Shown: one piece after another, positions 8,490-17,164 of the stretch
Numbering within the stretch: the stretch's first letter is position 1
How the letters are laid out: every line of letters begins with the position of its first letter
Assembly: GCA_021828105.1 (NCBI GenBank)
Contig: JAKATG010000005.1
Coordinates: 186,001-250,000, forward strand
DNA: 64,000 nucleotides
DNA from: Taklimakanibacter sp021828105
Lineage (GTDB): Bacteria; Pseudomonadota; Alphaproteobacteria; Rhizobiales; Aestuariivirgaceae
Direction: 5' to 3'
The notes under the pieces: generated by a model
Database searches by the model: none
What the model saw: only the letters and a program-made list of their open reading frames with translations
Told to the model about the DNA's origin: nothing
Program-made: the position numbers and the translations under genes

Positions 8490-9310
8490 CGGCGCGAGCC
8501 TCCGAGCACCGAATCCCAGTCGGCGAAGCGGCCGGCGATGAAGACGACCGCCGTCACCACCGCGAGCAGCAAGGTGGCGAGTGCCGCGGCGATGCCCCAG
8601 TCATAGCCTTGCTGGATGAGAAGGCTGATATATTCGGCGATCATCACGATGCGCCCGCCGCCCAATATGGCGGGCGTCACATAGAAGCCGAGCGAGAAGA
8701 TAAAGACGATGACGAAGGCGCTGTAGAGGCCGGGAAGGCTCAGCGGCAGGAACACGCGGCGGAAGGCGGTGAAGGGGTGGGCGCCCAGAGCGCGCGCCGC
8801 CGAGACGAGCTTGGGATCGATGCCCTTCATCGCCGCATAGAGCGGCAGGATGCCGAAAGGCAGCATGTAATGGACCATGCCCAGCATCACGCCGAACTGG
8901 TTGCGCACGAATTGCACTGGCTGGTCGATGAGCCCTGAGGCGACGAGCAGGCTGTTGAGAGGGCCGCTGTTGTTGAGGACGGCGATCCAGGCGAAGGCGC
9001 GGACCAGCACCGACACCCAGAGCGGCACCAGGATGCAGAGCATGAGCCACAGCCGCGCCCGTTCCGAGGCCTGGACCAGCACATAGGCGATGAGATAGGC
9101 GATGAGGAGGGTGGCCGCCGTGGTGATGACGCAGATCTCGACCGTCGTCCACATCATGCGGTGGATCGGCGCCGAGGTCAGCACCGCGCCGTAATTGGCG
9201 ATGAGGCCCTGGCCATCGGTGGCGCTGATCACCAGGATGCGCGCCAGCGGCACCAGATAGAGAAAGAACAGAAGGAGCGCCGCCGGCAGGACGAAGAGAA
9301 AATACATCAT
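8486..9310 (-). CDS. ABC transporter permease, PotB-like
   Basis: An inner-membrane permease of 274 residues beginning MMYFLFVLPAALLLFFLYLV, with about six membrane segments and the coupling loop KLVSAARALGAHPFTAFRRV. It pairs with the PotC-like subunit through an ATGA overlap. A small hairpin (9326-9341) separates it from the upstream binding-protein gene, which probably lowers its expression relative to that gene. Confidence 0.87.
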   Translation of the reverse strand: MMYFLFVLPAALLLFFLYLVPLARILVISATDGQGLIANYGAVLTSAPIHRMMWTTVEICVITTAATLLIAYLIAYVLVQASERARLWLMLCILVPLWVSVLVRAFAWIAVLNNSGPLNSLLVASGLIDQPVQFVRNQFGVMLGMVHYMLPFGILPLYAAMKGIDPKLVSAARALGAHPFTAFRRVFLPLSLPGLYSAFVIVFIFSLGFYVTPAILGGGRIVMIAEYISLLIQQGYDWGIAAALATLLLAVVTAVVFIAGRFADWDSVLGGSRR

Positions 9311-9325
9311 GGTTTTTCACCCTCT

Positions 9326-9341
9326 CCCCGCTGAAGCGGGG
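9326..9341 (-). promoter_or_regulatory. Intercistronic hairpin between binding-protein and permease genes
   Basis: Arms CCCCGC and GCGGGG enclose a four-base loop in the 43-base gap after the binding-protein stop. It has no T-tract, so a role in mRNA stability or partial attenuation is more likely than full termination. Confidence 0.5.
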
Positions 9342-9353
9342 CGACGGCACTTT

Positions 9354-10454
9354 TTACGACGACACCACGTCGAGGTAGCGCTTTTCGGCGTCCTGGTGGT
9401 TCTTGGCGTACCATTCCTCGTTCTGGAAGACCTGGATGGCCAGGTTCTCGGGCGAGGCCGGATTGCGGCCTGCGAGCTCCGGCGCGAGCTTGGCGGTCTC
9501 GGGGTTCGCCGGGCCCTGGCTCAGCTCCTTCAAGAGGATGAGCTGCTTCTCGGGCTCCTGCATCGAAGCGAGGAAATCGAACACCGCTTTGCCGCCGGGA
9601 TTGCCTTTCGGCACCACCCACACGCCCGGCTGCACTACGCCCTGGTTGAAGGTGTATTTGAAACGGCCCTGCGATTCATCGCCGAGCATGGTCGAGCGCG
9701 TGTGCCAGATCTGGCCCATGGTGACCTCTCCGTCGCGGAAGACCTGCTGGCTCGAGGCGCCATTGTCCCAGAGCACGAGATGATCCTTGATTTCCTTGAT
9801 CTTGTTGAGAGCGCGATCCATGTCGATCGGATAGACCTTGTCGGGTGCGACACCGTCGGCCATGAGTGCGGCCTCGAGCACGCCTACCATGTATTTCCAC
9901 AGGACGCGCTTGCCCGGGAAGCGCTTCAGGTCCCAGAAATCGGCCCAGGTCTTGGGCTCTTCGCCGCCGAAAGCTTGGGCATCCCAGGTCAGGACCGAGC
10001 TGTAGATATAGCCGGTCGAGCCCCATTGATAGGCGAGGCCCGGAACGATCTTGCTCTTGTCGACGATCGCGTAATCGATGGGCTCGAGCAGGCCCTCGGG
10101 TCCGAGCGACGACTGGGTGCCGAGACCACTGTCGCACACGTCCCAGGTGACATTCTTCGATTCGACCATGGCGCGGATCTTGCCGCGGGTCGGACCTGAG
10201 CCGTCGAGCGCGATGGCAATGCCCGTCTTTGCCTCATAGGGTTCGTTCCAGGCCTTGCGATAGACATCCTCGGCATCGCCGCCCCACATGCAGAAGACGA
10301 GCTCCTTCGTCTCGGCATGAGCCTCGCGCCAGGCGGGCAGGGCGCCGACCGCGCCGAGCGCCGCCAGAACCTCCAGGAAGCGCCGGCGCGACATCCGCCC
10401 CGTTCGCACTTTTTCCGCAACGATCGACAGGCTGTCCTGAAGGATGGATGTCAT
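9354..10454 (-). CDS. ABC substrate-binding protein, PotD/Fbp-like, Tat-type signal
   Basis: A periplasmic solute-binding protein of 366 residues. The N-terminal MSRRRFLEVLAALGAVGALP matches the twin-arginine consensus, followed by a hydrophobic stretch and an AHA cleavage region, so it is probably exported folded. The mature part (ELVFCMWGGDAEDVYRKAW onward) resembles polyamine/iron-type binding proteins. The ATG at 10454 follows AGGGAG; an upstream in-frame start would place 20 charged residues before the signal. It is the first gene of the six-gene operon running to the XRE-cupin regulator. The ligand is unknown, polyamine-like by analogy. Confidence 0.85.
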   Translation of the reverse strand: MTSILQDSLSIVAEKVRTGRMSRRRFLEVLAALGAVGALPAWREAHAETKELVFCMWGGDAEDVYRKAWNEPYEAKTGIAIALDGSGPTRGKIRAMVESKNVTWDVCDSGLGTQSSLGPEGLLEPIDYAIVDKSKIVPGLAYQWGSTGYIYSSVLTWDAQAFGGEEPKTWADFWDLKRFPGKRVLWKYMVGVLEAALMADGVAPDKVYPIDMDRALNKIKEIKDHLVLWDNGASSQQVFRDGEVTMGQIWHTRSTMLGDESQGRFKYTFNQGVVQPGVWVVPKGNPGGKAVFDFLASMQEPEKQLILLKELSQGPANPETAKLAPELAGRNPASPENLAIQVFQNEEWYAKNHQDAEKRYLDVVSS

Positions 10455-10514
10455 TTTGCGCTCCCTTGCTGCTCTTTTGGGGCGCAGCTTGACCGACAAG
10501 CCAAGGGCTGGCAA

Positions 10515-10547
10515 GTATAATTATACAGTCGGACATAAAATTATCCG
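10515..10547. promoter_or_regulatory. AT-rich palindromes upstream of the Pot-type operon
   Basis: The perfect 12-base palindrome GTATAATTATAC (10515-10526) is followed by a second dyad with CGGA/TCCG ends (10530-10547), about 60-90 bases upstream of the binding-protein start. Placement and symmetry suit a dimeric XRE-type operator; the PuuR-like last gene of the operon is the obvious candidate. The rest of the 10455-10735 gap has no feature that I can support. Confidence 0.4.
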
Positions 10548-10735
10548 GCTGCCTTTTTCGATCATTTTAGAAACTCTGCCGCTAGGGCGAGTTTAAGCCT
10601 TGCTTAAAGCAAGTATCGCAAGATCGTGCCGCTGCGCAAAGACCCTGATTTGCGATGGCAGCTACGTGCACAGTGATTGACTCTAGGGAATATTTGAGCA
10701 TGGAACGCCTGTTTCACTCATGAAACGCGGACCCA

Positions 10736-10774
10736 TGTTCCCGCAATGTTTTGAACATTGCGTAAATGGGAACA
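10736..10774. promoter_or_regulatory. Nested inverted repeat upstream of tamA
   Basis: Outer arms TGTTCCC and GGGAACA enclose inner arms GCAATGTT and AACATTGC around a TTG loop. The element is 62 bases before the tamA start. It could be an operator or an mRNA leader structure; no regulator can be assigned. Confidence 0.45.
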
Positions 10775-10835
10775 CATTTTAACCGGATTTTTGCCGCAAG
10801 CTCTTACTGCACAAAGAGAAATGTAGTGGGGCGTT

Positions 10836-12788
10836 GTGCGTCGGCGAGTGGATTCGGGATTTGCGGGTGGCTTCTGGGTGATGGGCATCGCAGCGGCGAT
10901 GTTTTCAGTCCTGACCGCCACGCCTGTTGCGAGCAAGACCGTCCTTGACGACATCTTCTCCTGGTTCGGGGGCGAAGAAACGGATGAGCCCGTGGCCGAT
11001 GCGCTTGCCTATAGGGTTTCGATCAGGGTCGATCATGCCGAGAGCGATCTCAAATCGCAGATCGAGGAAGGCTCGAGCCTGGTGACATTGCAGGACAAGG
11101 CCGCACCTGGCGCCGCCGGGCTGGTACAGCGCGCACTTGCCGATTACGAGGGCATCACCGCGATCCTCTATGAGAACGGCTATTATGCCGGCGAGACCAG
11201 TATCCGCATCGCCGGCGTGCCGGTCGACGACATGCGGGTCTTCGATGCCGCCGAGAAGGCGCGGCGTAAAGGCGCCGTGCCGGTCGATATATCCGTCGAT
11301 GTCGGCCCGCAATTCCGCTTCGGCAAGGTGCGGATCCTGGATGCGAAGACGCATCGGCCGATGCCGGATGTGCCGGATATCGAAGATAGCGATCTCATCG
11401 AAGGTGAGGTGGCGCGGAGCCCTGCCATTGCCGGCGCCGAGCGTATCATCGTCAACGACTTGCGCCACAAGGGTCATCCCTTCGCGAAGATCGCCAGCAA
11501 AGACGTCGCGGCCGACCACAATACATTGCGGCTCGATGTGACGCTCTTCGTCGATGCGGGCCCCAGAGCCGGCTTCGGCCGCTTCCAGGTGTCGGGAACC
11601 GAAGGCCTCGATCCTGAATTCGTCGTAAGCCGCATCGATGTCGAAGAGGGCGAACCCTATTCGCCGAAACGCCTGGAAAAGCTGCGCAAGCGCCTTACCT
11701 CCTATCCTATCATCGGCGGCGTCAGGCTGAAAGAGGCGGAGCAGCTCGATTCTTCAGGCCTGCTTCCCGTCGATGTCGAGGTCAGCGAGCGCAAGCCGCG
11801 CTATTTCGGCTTCGGCACGAAATATTCGAGCACCGACGGCACCGCGGCCAACGCCTATTGGGGACATCGCAATCTCTTCGGCGGGGCCGAGACCTTGCGC
11901 ATCGACGGCCAGGTGTCGTGGTTTGGCGGCGAGCCCGACGCAGTGCCCGATGCCGATCCTTTCGGCTATGCGCTGACCGTGAGCTTCGGCAAGCCCGGCA
12001 TCTTCAGCGTCGATGACGATCTCATCTCAGAGGCCGCCATCTTGCGCGAGGTGACGGACGCCTATGTGCGCGATGCCGTCACCTTGACCGCGGGCGTCCG
12101 GCACCGTTTCGACGATCATCTCTCGGTGCAAGTGGGCGTCGATTTCGAGCAGGCCTTCGTCGAGGACAGTTTCGGCAAGCGCGATGATTTCGTGGCCGGT
12201 ATCCCGGTCGACGTCATCTATGATTCGACCGACTCGCTTCTCGATCCGACCGAGGGCATCCGCGCCAGCGCCCGGGTCGAGCCCTTCGTGTTCCTGGGCG
12301 AAGCCGGCGCGGGGCCGGTGCTCGCCAAAGGCTCGCTCTCGGGATACCAGGCCCTCGATGAGCGCGACCGCTTCATCGTCGCGGGCCGCGTGGCGGGCGG
12401 CAGCCTGGTCGGCGCCGACATCACCGATGTCCCGCCGGCGCGGCGCTTCTATGCCGGCGGCGGCGGATCGATCCGCGGCTATGAATACCAGTCCGTCAGC
12501 CCGCGCAACAGTAACGGCGACATCATCGGCGGCTTGAGCTTCTTCGAGGCGTCGGCGGAATTGCGCGTGAAGGTCACCGACACGATCGGCGTCGTGCCAT
12601 TCTTCGACATGGGGGCCGCCTTCGAGGACGAGGTGCCGGATTTCTCCGGCCTTCGTTATGCGGCGGGCCTCGGGCTTCGCTACTACACATCGATCGGGCC
12701 GATCCGCCTCGATGCGGCGATCCCGCTCAATCCACGCTCCGACGATGACGGCTATGGCATCTATGTCAGCATCGGACAGGCCTTCTGA
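10836..12788 (+). CDS. tamA: Autotransporter assembly factor TamA (Omp85 superfamily)
   Basis: An outer-membrane protein of 650 residues: signal sequence (hydrophobic MGIAAAMFSVLTATPVAS), about three POTRA domains to roughly residue 320, then a 16-strand Omp85 barrel. The diagnostic loop 6 motif is present as GGSIRGYEY, and the barrel ends in the aromatic F. TamA works with TamB, here encoded immediately downstream with a one-base overlap, in outer-membrane protein insertion and phospholipid transfer. The start is uncertain: GTG at 10836 or ATG at 10881, both giving a usable signal peptide. A 39-base nested inverted repeat precedes it. Confidence 0.92.
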   Translation: MRRRVDSGFAGGFWVMGIAAAMFSVLTATPVASKTVLDDIFSWFGGEETDEPVADALAYRVSIRVDHAESDLKSQIEEGSSLVTLQDKAAPGAAGLVQRALADYEGITAILYENGYYAGETSIRIAGVPVDDMRVFDAAEKARRKGAVPVDISVDVGPQFRFGKVRILDAKTHRPMPDVPDIEDSDLIEGEVARSPAIAGAERIIVNDLRHKGHPFAKIASKDVAADHNTLRLDVTLFVDAGPRAGFGRFQVSGTEGLDPEFVVSRIDVEEGEPYSPKRLEKLRKRLTSYPIIGGVRLKEAEQLDSSGLLPVDVEVSERKPRYFGFGTKYSSTDGTAANAYWGHRNLFGGAETLRIDGQVSWFGGEPDAVPDADPFGYALTVSFGKPGIFSVDDDLISEAAILREVTDAYVRDAVTLTAGVRHRFDDHLSVQVGVDFEQAFVEDSFGKRDDFVAGIPVDVIYDSTDSLLDPTEGIRASARVEPFVFLGEAGAGPVLAKGSLSGYQALDERDRFIVAGRVAGGSLVGADITDVPPARRFYAGGGGSIRGYEYQSVSPRNSNGDIIGGLSFFEASAELRVKVTDTIGVVPFFDMGAAFEDEVPDFSGLRYAAGLGLRYYTSIGPIRLDAAIPLNPRSDDDGYGIYVSIGQAF

Positions 12789-15700
12789 TGCGGCTGCGCA
12801 AGGTCTTAAGATATTTCCTCTTCGCCCTTGCGGGGCTGGTTCTTCTCATCGCCGCCGCCTTCAGCGCCCTCCAGACCGGACCCGGCAAAAGCTTCCTCGC
12901 CAGCAGAGCGGGCACGCTCGCTTCGGGCAACGGCCTCATCATCCAGATATCCGACATCGAAGGTTTCGTGCCGTCCCGCATGGGAATCGGGCGCATCGCG
13001 CTCGCCGATGCCAAGGGCACATTCGCCATCGTCGAAGGGCTCGAGATATCCTGGAGCCCGCTGGCGCTCGCCAGCGGCATGGTGTCGGCCGAAGCGATCG
13101 GTGCGCGTAAAATCTCCGTCCTGCGCCAGCCGGAGCTGCCGCCCGCGCCGGAAAACACGCCGGCGGCGAGCCCGGCACTGCCGCGTCTCGACATCCAGCG
13201 TCTTGCCGTGGCTGAAATCGATATCGCGGACCCGGTGATCGGCCAGGCGATGCGGTTGTCTTTCGCGGGCTCGGCGCGTCTCACCGATCCTGCCGAGGGG
13301 CTCTTCCTCGATTTCGCGCTCGACCGCCGCGACATCGCCGGAAAAATCGCCGGCAAGGTGATCTTCGTGCCTGAGGCCCAAACGCTCGACATCGATGTCG
13401 CCGCGGACGAGCCCGAAGGCGGGCTTATTGCCGGGCTGGCCCAGATTGCCGGCCGGCCGCCGGTCCGTTTTGCGGTGAAGGGCAAGGGATCGCTCGACGA
13501 CTTCACGGCATCACTGAATTTTACGGCTGGTCCCGCCATCCAGGCGAAAGGCGACGCCGGTGTTAAGCGCGCAGGCGAGGGCCATGCGGTCAAGCTCGCC
13601 CTTGCCGGTAAGATCGCAGGCCTGCTGCCGGCTGCCGCCGCGCCGCTATTCGAGGGGACCACGAAAATCAACACCGCGCTTACCGTCGATGCGGCCCAGC
13701 GCGTCGCCATCGAAGATGCGAGGCTCGAGGCGGCCGGCATCGGCGCGACGCTCAAGGGGACGGTGGATACGGGAGCGCGCCAGGCGCAATTGCGCTACAC
13801 GGTGATCGGCGGCGCCGCCGAGCGCTTTGCCCAACTGGTCCCGCAAGCCCGGTGGCAGGACTGGTTCGTCGACGGCACGCTCAACGGCCTCATCGAACGG
13901 CCGGAGGTCAAGGCGGCGATCACGGTGACCGAGCCCCGGGCGCAAGGCTATGGCGCTCAGATGATGAGCGCCAATGTGGAAATGGTGCCGCAGGCCGACG
14001 GCGCCTTCGCGCTCACCAGCGATGGCAATGCCAAGGGCTTGACCGCCGATGATCCCAAGGTCGCGGCGGCGCTTGGCGAGACTCTCGATTTCGCGCTCAC
14101 CGGGCTGATCGACAAGGCCGGAAAGCCGGCCTTGTCTGCAGCCACGATCAAGCTGGCACCGCTCGCCGCGGAATTCACCGGTGCCGCGGCAGCGGAAGCG
14201 GTGAAAGGCAAGCTCCGTCTCGGACGGCTGGATCTCGCGGCCTTCTCGCCGCTCGCCGGGCGCCCGCTCGGTGGCCAGGTCTCCCTCGATGCCGATGTCG
14301 ACATGACCGAGACGCTGATCCGCGTCTCGGGCCGTGGAAGCTCGATCGGTGTCATCACCGGCATTGCCGCCGTCGATGGGCTGCTCAAGGGGCCGGCCGA
14401 GCTCTCGGGCAGTGTCCAGCGCGGCGCCGACGGTGTCATTATCGTCGAGGATACGAGCCTCAAGGCGAAGGACGCGGCGCTGACCGTCGCCGGCCGCATC
14501 GACCGCAGCGCCGCCGATCTCAAGGCCGATCTCTCGCTCAGCGATCTGGCTCTCATCGATGCGCGCGTGAGCGGGGCGGCCAAGGCCACGGCCTCCTTCT
14601 CGGGCACGCTCGACAAGTTGAACCTCGTATCCGAGCTGACCGTGCCGGCCGGCCGCGCCATGGGCAAGCCCGTCCAGGATCTCGCCGTCACCGTCAAAGC
14701 CCAGGATCTCACCGGCAGACCTTCGGGCGATCTCACCCTTGCCGGGCGCATCGCCGACAAGGAGGCCAAAGGCCTCGTGCGTTTCGCGACCTTGGCCCAG
14801 AACTTCTATCGCTTCGAGACCATCGATCTCACCGTCGGCGCGAACAAGGCGAAGGGCGGGCTCGAGCTCGTAGAGGGCGGCCTCATCGGCGGGACGCTCA
14901 AGATCGCGGCGGACGATCTCGCCGATCTTTCAGCGCTGGCGCTCATGCCGATGGCGGGCAAGCTTACGGCCGATGTCACGTTCTCACCAGAGCAGGGCAA
15001 GCAGGATGTCGCCGTGAAGGCGCAGGCCTCGGGTTTGCGTGCTGCGGGCCAGGCCATTGGCAAAGCGTCGGTCGACGGCACCTTGCGTGACGTATTCGGC
15101 GTGCCCTTGTTCATCGGCGATCTCGATGTCGCCAACATGGCGGCTGGCGGGGTCAAGGTCGAACGCGCCAAGCTCACCGCCAATGGCACCGGACGTGAGA
15201 GCGACCTCGCTCTCGACGCGCTCGTCGATGGCACGAGCATCAAGGCCGAAGGAAAGGCCACCATCGCCGAGGCAGCGACATCGCTCGATCTCCGGGCCCT
15301 CAGCCTGGCGCGCGACGGCATCCGCGCGGCGCTTGTGGCGCCTTCGCAAATCCGCTTCGCCCAAAGCACCGTGACCATCGACAATTTCGCGCTTTCGACC
15401 GGCAAAGGTCGCGCTGCGCTTTCGGGCAGGGCCGGACCTGAGTCCCTCGCGCTCGACGTGAAGCTCGCGAGCCTGCCTTTGTCGCTCGCCCGGCTCGGTG
15501 GCTATGAGGATGACATCGGGGGCACGCTCGATGGAACGATCAGGATCTCAGGCCGCCCGCAAACACCGGACGGACGCTATGATCTCAAGATCACGAACTT
15601 GAGCAATCCCGATATCGTGCGCAGCGGTGCCGGCACCTTCGACATCGCGGCCGAAGGCGAGGTGAAAGGCGGCCGTGTGGGACTTGCGATGGTGATGAAG

Positions 15701-17059
15701 AATCCGCGGCTCCAGGACATGCGGGTCAAGGGCTCGCTCGCCCTGGCCCAGTCGACGCTCGACCTTGCCGCGCAGGGCGCGGTCGACCTGTCGCTCGCCA
15801 ATGCATTCCTGGCCGCGTCCGGCAATCGTCTCGCGGGCAAGGCCGCGATCGATGCCACGGTAACCGGCAAGCTTGCGGCGCCCGCGATCAAGGGAACAGT
15901 GCGGCTTTCCGACGGGCGCTTCGACGATTTGATCAATGGCGTCACCATCACCAAGATCAATGGCGATATCGCCGGCGACGGCCGCGCGCTCGTCCTGCAG
16001 AACATCCGCGGCCAGACCGTGAATGGCGGGACCGTCACGCTCGCGGGACGCGCCACCATCGATCCCAATGCCGGCATCCCGGCCGATATCGATGTCTCCT
16101 TCGCCAATGCGGCGCTGGTTTCGAGCGAGACGGCGCGGCTCATCGCCGATGGCAAAGTGCAGACGCGAGGTCCCATCATGACGCGCCCGAAGATCACCGG
16201 GCGCGTCGACATCAAGCGGCTCGACATCAACCTGCCGGACAGGCTGTCGGGTGCCACCAAGCCGATCGAGGTCCGTCATGTCGGGGCGCCCAAAGGCAAG
16301 AAGCTCGCCGGCGCCAAGCTCGCTCCGGCGAAGAAGGCGAAAGAGAATGCGGCGGCCGGCTCAGGCTTCATCGCCGATCTCGACGTGACGCTTTCGGCGC
16401 CCAATGGCATCTTCGTGCGCGGCATGGGTGTCGAGGCCGAGCTCGGCGGCGATCTCACTGTGCGCGGCACGAGCGCGGCTCCCCGCTCGCAAGGCGGCTT
16501 TACGACCAAGCGCGGCCGGTTCGAAGGTTTCGGCAAGCGTCTCGATCTCACCAAGGGCCTGATCTCTTTCAACGGCTCGCTCGATCCCGATCTCGATTTC
16601 GTGGCGCAGACCGAAAGCGAGGGCATCACCGCCCAGATCCTCATCACGGGCCCTGCCTCAGAGCCCAAGATCAGCTTCGCCTCGACGCCGCAATTGCCGC
16701 AGGACGAGGTGATCGCGCGCATCCTGTTCGACAAGGGGGCCGGCGAATTGACGCTCAGCCAGGCGGCACAGCTCGCCCAGACGGTCGCGCAATTGTCGGG
16801 ATCGGGGCCGGGCGTGCTCGACAAGATGCGGAGATCCTTGGGCGTCGACAGTCTCGATGTCGGCACCGAGAATGGCGGTGAGGTCGGCATGGGCAAGAGG
16901 CTCAATGACCGGATCTATCTCGGGGTGAAGCAGGGGGCGCAGCCCAATTCGAGCAAGGTCACGATCGATGTCGACATCACCAAGAATATCAGGGCGCAAG
17001 GGGCGACCGGCGCCGATGGCAGCACCGAGGTCGGCATCGGCGCCGAATGGGATTATTGA
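12788..17059 (+). CDS. tamB: Translocation and assembly module inner-membrane component TamB
   Basis: A protein of 1423 residues with an N-terminal membrane anchor (YFLFALAGLVLLIAAAF), a long run of repetitive beta-strand segments rich in short glycine turns and alternating hydrophobics, and a C-terminal TamB/DUF490 domain ending in a DTEVGIGAEWDY-like beta-signal. This is the AsmA-like, bridge-forming lipid-transfer type of protein spanning the periplasm. The size fits alphaproteobacterial TamB. The start ATG overlaps the tamA stop in TGATG, indicating coupled translation. A two-module palindromic repeat begins 6 bases after the stop and may act as a transcript end. Confidence 0.93.
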   Translation: MRLRKVLRYFLFALAGLVLLIAAAFSALQTGPGKSFLASRAGTLASGNGLIIQISDIEGFVPSRMGIGRIALADAKGTFAIVEGLEISWSPLALASGMVSAEAIGARKISVLRQPELPPAPENTPAASPALPRLDIQRLAVAEIDIADPVIGQAMRLSFAGSARLTDPAEGLFLDFALDRRDIAGKIAGKVIFVPEAQTLDIDVAADEPEGGLIAGLAQIAGRPPVRFAVKGKGSLDDFTASLNFTAGPAIQAKGDAGVKRAGEGHAVKLALAGKIAGLLPAAAAPLFEGTTKINTALTVDAAQRVAIEDARLEAAGIGATLKGTVDTGARQAQLRYTVIGGAAERFAQLVPQARWQDWFVDGTLNGLIERPEVKAAITVTEPRAQGYGAQMMSANVEMVPQADGAFALTSDGNAKGLTADDPKVAAALGETLDFALTGLIDKAGKPALSAATIKLAPLAAEFTGAAAAEAVKGKLRLGRLDLAAFSPLAGRPLGGQVSLDADVDMTETLIRVSGRGSSIGVITGIAAVDGLLKGPAELSGSVQRGADGVIIVEDTSLKAKDAALTVAGRIDRSAADLKADLSLSDLALIDARVSGAAKATASFSGTLDKLNLVSELTVPAGRAMGKPVQDLAVTVKAQDLTGRPSGDLTLAGRIADKEAKGLVRFATLAQNFYRFETIDLTVGANKAKGGLELVEGGLIGGTLKIAADDLADLSALALMPMAGKLTADVTFSPEQGKQDVAVKAQASGLRAAGQAIGKASVDGTLRDVFGVPLFIGDLDVANMAAGGVKVERAKLTANGTGRESDLALDALVDGTSIKAEGKATIAEAATSLDLRALSLARDGIRAALVAPSQIRFAQSTVTIDNFALSTGKGRAALSGRAGPESLALDVKLASLPLSLARLGGYEDDIGGTLDGTIRISGRPQTPDGRYDLKITNLSNPDIVRSGAGTFDIAAEGEVKGGRVGLAMVMKNPRLQDMRVKGSLALAQSTLDLAAQGAVDLSLANAFLAASGNRLAGKAAIDATVTGKLAAPAIKGTVRLSDGRFDDLINGVTITKINGDIAGDGRALVLQNIRGQTVNGGTVTLAGRATIDPNAGIPADIDVSFANAALVSSETARLIADGKVQTRGPIMTRPKITGRVDIKRLDINLPDRLSGATKPIEVRHVGAPKGKKLAGAKLAPAKKAKENAAAGSGFIADLDVTLSAPNGIFVRGMGVEAELGGDLTVRGTSAAPRSQGGFTTKRGRFEGFGKRLDLTKGLISFNGSLDPDLDFVAQTESEGITAQILITGPASEPKISFASTPQLPQDEVIARILFDKGAGELTLSQAAQLAQTVAQLSGSGPGVLDKMRRSLGVDSLDVGTENGGEVGMGKRLNDRIYLGVKQGAQPNSSKVTIDVDITKNIRAQGATGADGSTEVGIGAEWDY

Positions 17060-17064
17060 GCGCT

Positions 17065-17164
17065 AAAGCATGATGGCTTTTCTTCGAGTCGCCATCGCGC
17101 TTTATTTTTTTTCTTGCGCATGATCTCTTCGGAAAACCGGTACCCACTTTTCCGGATCATGCGC
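17065..17164. repeat. RIME-like palindromic repeat, copy B, two modules
   Basis: Module 1 (17065-17103) has arms AAAGCATGATGGC and GCCATCGCGCTTT, matching at 11 of 13 positions. Module 2 (17116-17164) has ends GCGCATGATC and GATCATGCGC around the core GGAAAACCGGTACCCACTTT shared with copies A and C. It lies between the convergent tamB and GH15 genes. Its right end supplies the last bases and the TGA stop of the GH15 gene. Confidence 0.85.
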
